A model generated the notes under the pieces. That model had not been told where the DNA came from, ran no database searches, and saw nothing but the letters and a program-made list of their open reading frames with translations. The position numbers were made by a program, and so were the translations under genes. From Polysphondylium violaceum (lineage: Eukaryota > Evosea > Eumycetozoa > Dictyosteliales > Dictyosteliaceae), in the NCBI GenBank assembly GCA_000277445.1, contig AJWJ01000006.1, forward strand, positions 62,001-126,000: a stretch of 64,000 nt of DNA, written 5' to 3'. Of this stretch, positions 45,273-55,129 are shown one piece after another (positions within the stretch are counted from its first letter, which is position 1; each line of letters starts with the position of its first letter).

Positions 45273-47531
45273 GTTTTGATGTGATTAAATTAAATTTTTT
45301 ATGTTTTTGTAAAAAACTAAAATAAATAAATAAACTCTATTACTACTACTGCTGTTGCTGTATTATTGCTAATATATCATAAACTATTATTTCAAAGCTG
45401 ATGTTTAATATTAGTATAAATATAATTGAAAACCCTATTATTCTAGTATAATAAAACCAACAATATACAATGGAAATATAGATGAAAGGCGGACACCAAT
45501 CAAAACGAATCGTTGTTTTAAAATTAATCACAAAAAAATAAAAAAAAATAAAAAATAAAAAATAAAAAGGTAGAGCAGCGAGAGAAGTTTAATGTTTCAA
45601 TATTTGTTTAGTACTACAATAGTATTCGAGGAGTAGCGAGGTGGGTGTAATGTTGTTTTGATACAAATTAAAAATAAAAAATAAAACTAATAAACTATTG
45701 CCCTAATGCAGTTATTTAAAATTACTACAATTATATTGTTGTTGTTGCTATTTTTGTACATATGATAGGCTTGTATATTAAAATGAATTGGTTCTCAGTT
45801 AGAACTAAAACAAAATTTAAAAAAAAAAAAACAAAAAAAAAAATTCTCTCTATTGCAATTGTGGTGAGTTGTGTGTGTCAATTGTGTGTGTGTGTGTGAA
45901 TGTGACATCTTTGTTTATTGTATGGCAATTGAATTTGTCATATTTGCATTATATGAGACAATATCATGCGATACAATCAAAAGCACACACAAAAGGAATA
46001 ATTACCTCTTTATTATCACTCTGAAAAAATAGCCTATGTATGATTATGTGGTGGTGAAATCTGAAAAGAATAAATAAAAATCCTACAATTGTTTATTAAA
46101 AAAATTGAGAGAAAGATGATTTAGATTTAGGTGTGTGTGTGAAAATCTAAATAATAATATTTTGGGGGGTAGTGGGAGGTGAGAGAGTAAATAAATAAAT
46201 AAATAAGTATTGATATGGAATTAATTTTTCCAAGTTGTGTTGTGGTGGTATGTGAGAATGGAAAATGAATTATTCTAGCTTTTACCCCCACACCACACCA
46301 AAATAATACACCACCACCACTCCATGCCATATACAATGCTTTGAAATATGTCATTGATATTTTTTTTAAAACGTAATATTACTAGTAAATTGATAAATTG
46401 ATACAAAAATAGTAATCTAATGCATATGTAGAAATAGATTTCTATAAAAAAATTGGATAATTTAAAAAAAACACATACGTAGTGATGATTTAAATTTGAT
46501 CAAACTCGACATACTACGCAACGAAAATCATCATTAATTAAAAAAAAACAACAAAACAAGCACCATTATCCAAATTCTTTATTTAGAATTTTTTTAATGA
46601 CTAAAACTAAAAAAAAAAAAGAAAAGATATTTATTTTTTACTTACTCTAAAATTTGTGTGGTGAGATCACAATATGTTTTTTTTGTTGATAATCTGTTGT
46701 TGCTGTAAAGACAGAAAATGATACATAAATCTATTATTACTTGGTAATGATACTACTACTACAAATGAACAGTTGTTGTTTTTAATTTGAGTGTTGTTTT
46801 GGAAATCAGGGATTAAAAAAAATTAATTTGATAATTGGTGAAAGGCTCTCTGAATGTAATATTACACAACGCACATACCACACAGACACAATGACAAGGT
46901 TAACCTTCAATTTCTCTCATACAAAGAATAGGGTTATATGGACTAGTTAACTTTGGTCAGGTTCTAAAAAAAAAAAAAAAATTTATTTTAAAAAAAATAT
47001 TTGAAAAATACAGTATTTTTGAAAAATTTGATGATTCCAAATTTTAAAAAAAAGTATTGTTTTGGGCGGTAAAAGAACGCAAATGTGAATGAGAGGCGTT
47101 AGGTTTTTTTTTTTTGAGTGTTTTTTATTTTTGGCCCACCACCCCCAATAGTGCCTCACTAATAGGGAAATTCGAATTATCATTTATTTAATTTTGATTT
47201 TTTTTCTTTAAAAAACGACATTCGTCGTGATAGTTGATATTGATGTTGATCAATTGTCATGATTATGCTGTATGGCACCACACACTCATAATAATAAGAT
47301 AAAGTCAGATAAGTTATGATTTTTTTTTTTTTCTTTTTTTTTTTTTTAGATTTCCTCAATTGAACAACATGTTGTGCATCTGTTGTCAACATTTTAACAC
47401 CATTCCTTGACTAAATATATAAATTTGATAAGTTGGTCTTTGATTTTTTAAATTTACGGGATATGATGATGAGAAATTAGTATTGTTACACTATGCGCTA
47501 CACACTTTATTTATTTTATGATGAGACCTCG
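45273..47531. other. 2.26 kb gene desert
   Basis: Between the PAP2 start and the phosphatase end. Contains A/T runs, a GT microsatellite near 45870-45900, an AAAT repeat at 46187-46208 and scattered short frames (for example 46127-46354 and 47180-47392 on the minus strand) whose translations are low complexity. No gene or RNA recognised. Confidence 0.5.
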
Positions 47532-49757
47532 TTAGAATTTAATGGTTCCAGAATCAAATGTTTGATCATTATCATCGATTGATTCATAGGTGATAATAGA
47601 GTTTTGATTATCTATTGATATTTTTGTGATATAACTAGATAGATGTTTAGTGATAGTAATGTAATGGGTTAGATATGGCAGGTAATATTAATATAACAGT
47701 GTACAAAATAAAAATAAAAATATATTATTAGAAATGAAATGTGATGTGTCGGGTGGAGGATGGTATTAAAGTCTAACCAAAGATTATTGAACACATGGTG
47801 CAAGTCAAAAAGAGGCATGTGTTGTATCCATCCATCACAAGATATCTTTTTTTAGAACCCACTTTTTTTAAAAGAAAAAAAATGACAAAACGGGGGCGGG
47901 TCCAAAAATGAAAAAATAAAAAATGAACATAACTTACTTTGTGGCTTTTGAAAAGGATTGGTACCATCTAGAGTCAGGTAGAGGTCTTAGTGATACACCC
48001 CATGCACCATCACCGATATACACAGTGGAGGTAGTGTTGCTGGTGTTGTTTTCTAAATCTACGACTTGATTGTTGTGCATTGGTTTGGTTCTTTTGTAGG
48101 CGTGATCGTGGTTTTCAAAACCAATATTGAATTTATAGGTGTCAAACAACGATAGCCAATTGTCTCGAACGTTGGCAGATCTTGTGTTTTCGTAGAGTCT
48201 GTAGGTGGGATACATGGGCACGTGGTAGATAGAGAATCTGAGTTTGGTATTTACATATTTGCTGTCGAGTTGCTGCTGCATCCAGTCACGTTGCACAGAC
48301 ATGGAGGAGGCGTGGCCCGAGTCGAGGTTAAAGATAACGGTGCCATTGGCCCCACCGATCGATACGGGGTTGTACGAGAGTCTGTCGTCGACGTGTGATG
48401 GATTGTCGTCGACTTTGTTCATTTGAGGGAAATAACGGAGGAAAAAGGGCACACGATCTTTGGATGCCTCATAGTCGCCAATGACCTCGTGGTTGCCGAT
48501 CGAGGCAATGATGGGGATTGTGAGGCCGCTGGGGGTGATCATGCGGGTTTGCCAGTTATTGAGCCATTTGTCGACGATTCTGTAGCAAGAGTATTGGGCG
48601 TGGTCGTAGGCAAGGTCACCACCGACCATGGCAAAGGCGGGCTCTTGTTTGGCGCCCACCGACGATATACGATTGGCCGTGTCGCCGACATCGACGTCGC
48701 CGCCCACGATGAACGTAAAGTTTGAATGGGGATTGTCTGATGCCGTTCTAAACTTTCTTTCCTCAGAGTATCCATACTTGTCGGAACCGCATCTAAAGTA
48801 GTAAACAGTGTCTGGAGTCAGGTCCTCGATGTGCACCCAGTTGACATAACGGATGACCTCAATGGGCATCTTGTAGTGGTTTCCAGTGGCACTATGGAGG
48901 TATTGGGCGACCTCTGTTCGACTTGTATTGTCATACACGCAAGTTGGTGTGGGGACATCCACCCCGCTCTCTAGCGCTGTGTGGAAATTGGCAATGATAG
49001 AGCTGTGTGGATGTTCGTTGAGAGTGAGATACACAAAGCAAGGGAGGCCAGTCGTGGCACAAGATGCCTTCATAAATCGTCTCATGATTCTTGTGTCTAT
49101 CAACACAAGCTCATCTTCACAGGTGCCTTCCAACACGATATTGAGTGCCAACACAGCGACCAAAATAACAAACAATCCGATCCAGTAGCCATAATGCGAC
49201 TGTTTCTTGCCATTGTATATTTTCCAAGACACTCTATGGGCCCATTTCTTGATTGCATTCATTTTCAACGTTGATCTAATGATGCTGCTGTTCGATGGCA
49301 TAATCATAGACACCCAGTGCAAAGCGGCTACGAAAAACATAATAATAACACCAGCTGCAATATGTAGTTTGTCAAACATGACCAACACCAATATCAGTAA
49401 TTCAAAAATCACCAAACATGCTACACTCTCCACCAGTATAATTCTAAACTGTCTCTTTGTCAGGAAATCTATGTAATTCATATCCTTATCGGTTGCCGAC
49501 GAAGAGGATGGATTGCTGTAGTTGCCTTTAATAGTTGCATCGTATACGTCTTGATTATTGTTGTCACCATTGTTTTGTAATTCTATTTCATTACTACTTG
49601 ATCTTGTACTACTGCTACTGCTAAACGTTCCATATTGTGAAATATTTTTCTGAGCCAATAAATAAACAATGGTGAAATGTATGATGAATATCAGCAATAG
49701 GAATGCATCCAATGCACCAATGCCCAACAATGTCTTTTCCTCTACACTAAAGGTCAT
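47532..49757 (-). CDS. Membrane-anchored purple-acid-phosphatase-like metallophosphoesterase
   Basis: Two exons: 49757-47938 and 47634-47532, giving 640 aa; the small last exon (YITKISIDNQNSIITYES..TIKF) supplies the usual C-terminal beta strands, and the 303 bp intron joins in phase 2. The N-terminal ~200 residues hold four hydrophobic spans (near 9-35, 98-125, 130-150, 185-210). The ectodomain has a fibronectin-like purple acid phosphatase N-domain (TPDTVYYFRCGS..RKFRTA) and a calcineurin-like catalytic domain: GGDVDVGD, GGDLAYDH, IGNHEVIGD, IYHVPMYPT and ENHDHAYKRT, covering nearly all metal ligands. The first motif GGDVDVGD differs from the usual GDxG. Multi-span anchoring is unusual for this enzyme family. 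GC content is markedly higher in the catalytic part. Confidence 0.88.
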
Positions 49758-50298
49758 TGCTGCTGCTGCTGCTGTTGTTGATGCTGTTGTTGATTATAAT
49801 GATGAAGCACAATCAATAAACACCCAAGGGAATGTAAATTATTTATCCACGACAAAAGAATAGTTTGTGTGTGAAAAATTACCACTTTTTTTATTTGTTT
49901 TTGCAAAAAAAGATAGTAATTTTATTTCTATTTGTGATTCGTTTTTGAAATAGAAAATGATTTTAATTAGTTGTGTGTGTATGGGTGGGGGGGTGAGATT
50001 ATGTATGAAAATAAATAACTAGGATTTTTCAAAAAAATTCTTTATAAAATATTTATAAAAATTCAAAAAAAATGAAATGGTGGTTGGTTGTTTGCACCTC
50101 ACAGAAATGTGAAAGTTATTTTTATATTTTTAGATATGATTGAGATTTTTATACTGATCGAAGTGGTGTGATATTTATTTTAAAGAGAAAAGTGAATGAA
50201 TGACCAACAATGCAGTATTCGTATTTTGTTGTTGTTATTATTCATACTGTACGACACACGCTCTCGATGTTGTTTAAAATATTGTTATTGTTTTATTG
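49758..50298. other. Intergenic region between the phosphatase start and the cyclin H end
   Basis: 540 bp with GCT/GTT repeats near 49760-49793 that form Ala/Val-like frames by chance, then A/T-rich DNA. It should contain the phosphatase promoter. No gene seen. Confidence 0.4.
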
Positions 50299-51573
50299 TT
50301 ATCCTTGCATAGTAACATCATTTGGGGTTGTATTTACTGTTGTTTCTGTTGTTTCTATTGTTTCAGTTTTTATAGTTATACTATTTATTTGAGTATTTGC
50401 TGTTGTTGTTGTTTGTTCTGTGGGTGGTTCTGATTTTATTACTATATTTGTTGTTGTGGTATCCGCTGTATTTGGGGTGGGAGTGGAAGTGGATGATGTT
50501 TTTTGTTTCTTTTTTGGTGCCTTTGAGGTTGGTTCCTTTTTAGCTTTTTTACTTAAAAGTCTAGGATGAGTAAATAAATAGGAGAGTCTATTAGTATATG
50601 AGATATATACATATATGTGTGAGGTTACATGAATAAAGAATAGATAGTACCTTAGTTTTTTATCAATTTCTTTCAATATGTTTACATCTGGATTATCGGG
50701 AATTGCTAGAATTGCCTGTTTGATTTCATTGATTTGGTTTGTTATATTTACATGTTCTTCAGGGGATTTGTTGGGAAATAGTTTATTTTCCATATAGGAT
50801 TTCAACAGATTGCTCGTCTGTTGTGGTGTATGGCTGCTGCCTTGATTGGCTAAACATGTGAGATCGAGTATCGCCAACGCAACAAGATTGGGATGATAAA
50901 AGAAACAAATGTCGCTAAACAATGATTTTTGAACGAGTTTTTTAGAGTGCTCCCAAAACGAGTCAAACGAGATGGGGCCGTACAATCCACTGTTTTCAGA
51001 TATATTCAAGAGATAGCCATACAGGGGTCTGTACGAGTGATAGATGATCAGATTGAATTCGAGTGATTCCAAAATAATCATCTCGAGATTGGTTATATCT
51101 GCAGGCGGGGTTTTGACCGATTGCGAGTAATAGTCTATCTCTAGATGATTGTCTTCTGTCTTGCATGCTAAAAACACTGTGCTGGCCATAATGGATCTGG
51201 GATTATGCTCCATTACACTGTTTTTCAAATAAAATCTATTCATATAAACTATTGCTGTGGCCTGTTGGTGCGTGAGTATTGTCTCTATTAGTATATGCGC
51301 TGTACACACCACATATATGACTACCTTTGCAGATAGTGTGCGTGTACATACAGTAACCTTTTCGGGTAAATTTAAAGATGTTCCGATATCTATGATTTTC
51401 GATTTATAGTGATGCAAGAGTTGATTCTCCTCTTCAAGAGTCAGTATATAGGCGGATGTTGCTGCATTGTCAAATTTCTTTTTAGCTCTCTCGTGTGAAT
51501 CGTCTCGAGTGGCTTTTAGTTTTTCTGTTGTAAATATCCAATTCTTTGCTTGTGTGGATGTGGGATATAGCAT
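50299..51573 (-). CDS. cycH: Cyclin H, regulatory subunit of the CDK-activating kinase / TFIIH
   Basis: Three exons: 51573-51352, 51261-50651 and 50560-50299, giving 364 aa. Cyclin H with CDK7 and MAT1 forms the kinase that phosphorylates RNA polymerase II and activates cell-cycle CDKs. The N-terminal helix (MLYPTSTQAKNWIF) and both cyclin boxes match; VTATAIVYMNRFYLKNSVMEHNPRSIM..FLACKTEDN aligns closely with human cyclin H only when intron 1 is removed. The C-terminal tail is Lys-rich, then Thr/Ser-rich and low complexity. Both introns are exactly 90 nt, begin GTATGT and GTACTA, and are free of stops in frame, so an unspliced reading is also open. UVSSA, a partner in TFIIH recruitment, is 13 kb away, probably by chance. 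Confidence 0.93.
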   Translation of the reverse strand: MLYPTSTQAKNWIFTTEKLKATRDDSHERAKKKFDNAATSAYILTLEEENQLLHHYKSKIIDIGTSLNLPEKVTVCTRTLSAKVVIYVVCTAHILIETILTHQQATAIVYMNRFYLKNSVMEHNPRSIMASTVFLACKTEDNHLEIDYYSQSVKTPPADITNLEMIILESLEFNLIIYHSYRPLYGYLLNISENSGLYGPISFDSFWEHSKKLVQKSLFSDICFFYHPNLVALAILDLTCLANQGSSHTPQQTSNLLKSYMENKLFPNKSPEEHVNITNQINEIKQAILAIPDNPDVNILKEIDKKLRYYLFFIHVTSHIYVYISYTNRLSYLFTHPRLLSKKAKKEPTSKAPKKKQKTSSTSTPTPNTADTTTTNIVIKSEPPTEQTTTTANTQINSITIKTETIETTETTVNTTPNDVTMQG

Positions 51574-51913
51574 TGTGTAAATTACTTTTTCTTGCTATGC
51601 AGAGACTTTCATGATCATATAAATTTTAGAAATTTGAAAAAATAAAAAAAATTAAAAAAAACCTGGAAAGATAGTCAAGAGTCGAAAGAGAGTCATATAA
51701 ATATGTAGGAATTTAAACAATTTTCTTTCAAAGCCTCTTTCTAATCTTATCTTTTTTATTAATGTGGTTTGAAAGCCCATTTTTTCCAAATATTTTTATA
51801 GTAGTTTTTTTTTTTTTTTTTTTTAAAAATCGCAATCATCATTCGTTTTCATATTTTTTCGTTTTTTTAATTAATTGTTTTCACATTAATAATAATAATA
51901 AAAACATATAAAG
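51574..51913. promoter_or_regulatory. Divergent promoter region cyclin H / TRIAP1
   Basis: 340 bp, A/T-rich with a T run at 51808-51824, between two divergent start codons. No specific motif recognised. Confidence 0.4.
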
Positions 51914-52268
51914 ATGGGTAGTGATAAAAAAGAAGATACAAAGAAACCACATCCAATGACAGATCCTAACCTTTGCAAGGATTTAAAAGAAAGACATGAT
52001 GCTTGTTTCAATAAATGGTATACAAATGCATTTTTAAAGGGCACATCAACAACCTCTGAATGTCAAGATGAATGGGAAGAATATCAAGTTTGTTTAAAGG
52101 TAAGACATTGATGAATGCAGCACATTTGTGCGTTTTTAGGTTTAAATTAAATTAGTATCTGTCTTTTCTAACCATTTGATATCAATACAGGATAAATTAA
52201 AACAATGGAATTTAGAATATTTAATGGACAAAAACAAGGTTGCCGATAAACACCCAACATCTAAATAA
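51914..52268 (+). CDS. TRIAP1/Mdm35-like twin CX9C protein
   Basis: Two exons: 51914-52099 and 52191-52268, giving 87 aa. Mdm35/TRIAP1 proteins sit in the mitochondrial intermembrane space and hold Ups/PRELI lipid carriers for phosphatidic acid and phosphatidylserine transfer. The twin CX9C frame is exact: CKDLKERHDAC and CQDEWEEYQVC, with the family's FNKWY and FLKG residues between. Phase 0 join (QVCLK|DKLKQW). No presequence is present, as expected for import through the MIA pathway. It faces dynactin p24 with about 157 bp between stops. Confidence 0.92.
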
Positions 52269-52425
52269 AACAAATAAATAAATAAATAGAAATGTATAAT
52301 TGTAGAAAAGATCAATCATAGTAGTCACAGAATACTGGAATGGTAACAGAAGTGGTAGTTTTGTTATTGTAATTTACATTTAGGAGTGTTTATATTTATT
52401 ATCGGAACTATAGTTTATCATAGAT

Positions 52426-53356
52426 CTATTGATACTTTTTCTCCCATTCAGAGATCATGTAATCCCAATATGCAAATCTTGATGATAAATCGTGAATCTA
52501 AAAGTGGTAATCATATTAATATAAATACTATACGACTATGATTCTATTATTATTACTATACATACAATATCATTATATGATTGAATTTTTTCTTCTAAAA
52601 CCTTATTAAGTTGAATTGCGATAGCTTCTTGTTCAAGATTTAAAGCATCGATTGGTCTAATCTTTTCAATTAATGATGGTACTTCTATAGATAGATATTC
52701 ATTATTATTATTATTATTAATATAAAAGTACACTAATATTGATATTCATTTCATCCATTTTATTACTTACCATCCATACAATTTGTATGTATAAACTTTT
52801 CTAATTCACTGAGCTTTTGAAGATTTCTAGCTACCAATCTAATATCCTCTTCTGCAGATAAAATCAATGACAACTTTTCTACACTATTTAATAAAGTATC
52901 ATTATCAACAATACCATTAAATAACGATTCGTTTGATTTATCTTTTGTTTATAGACACCCATTAGTATGTGTTCTAATATTGCTATTGTCTTGTTCTACT
53001 AAACTACTCTACGACTACTACTTACATAAACTAATAAAATTATTGATCACTTCATTTTCAGATTTTAATTTATTCAATACACCTTTATATTTCTCTAATG
53101 ATTCGCATATGGTTTCTGTGGATGATGATGATGGTGCTGTGGATGATGACGATGATAACGAAGCTGGGGATGAGGCTGAACCTAGTAATGATGATCTTGG
53201 TTTAGTTTTCTTTAAGTTACTTGATAACGAGGGTAAGGCTAATCTCAACAAAGGATCGTTTGAATTTGGTTGACAACCCATTAATAAAAACTCTAATCTA
53301 TCAACTCTACTCTCCAACTCATCGATTGATATATTTAAATTTTCTGTTTGAGACAT
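52426..53356 (-). CDS. Dynactin subunit 3 (p24) homologue
   Basis: Four exons: 53356-53026, 52941-52771, 52684-52566 and 52497-52426, giving 230 aa. p24 is a coiled-coil subunit of the shoulder of dynactin, the dynein cofactor. The start (IDELESRVDRLEFLLMG) matches the family's LxxRVxxLExxxxG heptads, a middle segment (DNDTLLNSVEKLSLILSAEED) matches the animal sequence around the LILAEE region, and the end FAYWDYMISEWEK matches the FVQWDELL-type C-terminus. A Ser-rich low-complexity insert lies at about 60-85. Identity is low, so I assign it from motif order and helical pattern; other coiled-coil subunits are possible but less likely. Confidence 0.7.
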
Positions 53357-53565
53357 TACTATTATTACAACTGCGAAAATAAATTTAATTTTCGTCAAAT
53401 GAAGTTGTGTCAAATTTTTGCAAAAAAAAGTAATAAAAAAAAAATTCGAAAACAAGGGCAAAGGCAGGAATTAGTCTATTTATGTCATTGTTTTTTGTTT
53501 ATTTATAATTGTAGTTGTTATAGTGAAAGTAAAAATAAAAACAAATGAATAATTTTATTGGTTTA

Positions 53566-53870
53566 TTATAATAAAGATTCATCCATAATCTGTGTAATAT
53601 AAAATTCACTAGAAATAGATATCTCTTTAGAGACAAGTCTGATATGAAAAACTAAAAATAGTTAGCGATCATTTTCATGAAATTTCAAATAAAAGTAATT
53701 TATTTTATTTATTTTAAAATAATAATTCGAAGTGCTTATCCAAGTAATATAGAATGAAAGGAACTGTTGGAAAGGATAAAACTTAATCATGATAGTTCTT
53801 TTTAGTCCGAGGATGCCAAAGATATCTGAAATCTGAAATTTCTATAAAAGATCTTTTGGAATGAAAAAAA
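53566..53870 (-). pseudogene. Short coding-like remnant related to the 18.5-19.3 kb locus
   Basis: The minus strand shows a stretch near 53865-53790 reading RSFIEISDFRYLWHPRTKKN and a terminal-exon-like stretch (about 53640-53566) reading RLVSKEISISSEFYITQI before TAA. The first resembles the DFSHLW..YPKK part of the minus-strand locus at 18,525-19,337, and the second has a similar RLxxxxSI pattern. There is no room for a full gene before the divergent SDR start, so a fragment is likely. No family recognised. Confidence 0.25.
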
Positions 53871-54040
53871 AGAAACAGAGTTTGGAAGATCTTTTTTTTT
53901 TTTATTTTTTTTTATTTTTTTTTCATATTCGAAAATCTAAAGATATTTATCTTTTGCGAAAATGGAAGGAATCAGTTTTTATTTAAGCAAATTTTTCAGA
54001 CAAAACAAAACATAAACAATAAACAATAGCACAGGTAAAG

Positions 54041-54799
54041 ATGGATATGATAACTGAAACTGAAAACAAAGAAAAGAAGCTTGTAGTAATCACTGGCGCA
54101 AGTAGTGGTTACGGAAAAGAGTTGGCCCAATTATTCAGCAGCCAAGGCTATCCATTACTCTTGTTGGCCAGAAGAGTAGAGTTGATGAAGGAAATGAACT
54201 TACCAAACACTCTTTGCAAACAAGTCGACGTCACCGATTACGCTAGTGTCGAGGCTGCTGTCAAAGAGGCCGAACAACACTTTAATCTCCCAGTTGATTT
54301 GATGGTCAACAATGCCGGTTACATGGCTTTGACCAAGTCATATGACACTGATTGCTTTGAACAATGGGAAAAAATGGTCGATGTTAACATCAAGGGTGTA
54401 TTGAATGGCACCAAGGCTGTTATCAACAGTATGAAGGCCAGAAACACTGGTACAATTATCAACATTAGTTCTATTGCTGGATTCAAGACCTTTACCGATC
54501 ACTCTGTATATTGCTCCACCAAATTCGCCGTTCACGCCTTCACAGAGACTGCTAGAGAAGAATTGGCACCATTCAATGTCAGAATGCTCTTGGTATCCCC
54601 AGGTGTCTCCGAGACCGAGCTCCTCAGCCACACCACCAATACTACCCTCAAAAACAACTACTTGGAGTGGAAAAAGACTATGCAAGGTCAATCATTGAAG
54701 CCTATTGAAATTTGTAAATCAATCTTATTCATTTATCAAATGCCCCAATCCGTCTCAATCAGAGACTTAGTCATTGCCCCAACCAGACAATCTGGATAA
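54041..54799 (+). CDS. Short-chain dehydrogenase/reductase (SDR), classical type
   Basis: 252 aa, one exon. Classical SDRs are NAD(P)-dependent oxidoreductases; YdfG-type members oxidise beta-hydroxy acids or reduce carbonyls. Present are the cofactor loop TGASSGYG (TGxxxGxG), an Arg after beta 2 (LLARRVE) that favours NADP, NNAG, the catalytic Ser in INISSIAG, the catalytic YCSTK (YxxxK), and the SPG loop followed by a Thr. Codon use is C-rich and looks highly expressed. ATG 54041 is used rather than the internal ATG at 54047 because it comes first; the choice changes only two residues. Substrate unknown. Confidence 0.92.
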   Translation: MDMITETENKEKKLVVITGASSGYGKELAQLFSSQGYPLLLLARRVELMKEMNLPNTLCKQVDVTDYASVEAAVKEAEQHFNLPVDLMVNNAGYMALTKSYDTDCFEQWEKMVDVNIKGVLNGTKAVINSMKARNTGTIINISSIAGFKTFTDHSVYCSTKFAVHAFTETAREELAPFNVRMLLVSPGVSETELLSHTTNTTLKNNYLEWKKTMQGQSLKPIEICKSILFIYQMPQSVSIRDLVIAPTRQSG

Positions 54800-54901
54800 T
54801 TCTAATTTAATAAACACAAAAGTGCGCACTTTTTGTACCTCACACAACAACGCTCACAATTTTTATTATTATCTTCACTCCACATAATACACATACTTAG
54901 G

Positions 54902-55075
54902 ATGGTGGTAAAGAAAGATGATGAAACAATGAATTCTAGGCCCACTTTTGCAATTAAGTGTTGTGGTATTCGAAAAGAACAAATATATTTAATGATCTCT
55001 GAGATAGATCATAGATATATAAAGGTTGTCGCTTTTAATAGAGTACCAGACATAATCCTCCTTGATGGTAATTGA
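54902..55075 (+). CDS. Orphan 57-codon frame, unrecognised
   Basis: ATG 54902 to TGA 55075. The translation (MVVKKDDETMNS.. then IRKEQIYLMISEIDHRYIKV..VPDIILLDG) looks like a fragment of a folded protein rather than random A/T-rich sequence. It sits between the SDR and the convergent TDP2-like gene. It could be a remnant of a larger gene or a true small protein. No family recognised and no splice partner found. Confidence 0.25.
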   Translation: MVVKKDDETMNSRPTFAIKCCGIRKEQIYLMISEIDHRYIKVVAFNRVPDIILLDGN

Positions 55076-55129
55076 AATATCATACTTTTAAGTTTTGAGT
55101 AACAATAATAAAAAACACAATAGCTTTTA

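Noticed and set aside
47773-47967. Minus-strand frame continuing past the phosphatase exon
   Set aside because: It is intron sequence; the true C-terminal strands are found in phase at 47634-47532.
48423-49274. Several long plus-strand frames opposite the phosphatase gene
   Set aside because: They overlap strongly conserved catalytic motifs on the other strand and result from its higher G+C content.
51262-51351. Thirty extra residues in cyclin H read through from exon 1 to exon 2
   Set aside because: They begin with a consensus donor and end in CAG, and their removal restores the conserved cyclin box.
34948-51573. UVSSA and cyclin H as a functional DNA repair cluster
   Set aside because: They are 13 kb apart with many unrelated genes between them; proximity is most likely chance.
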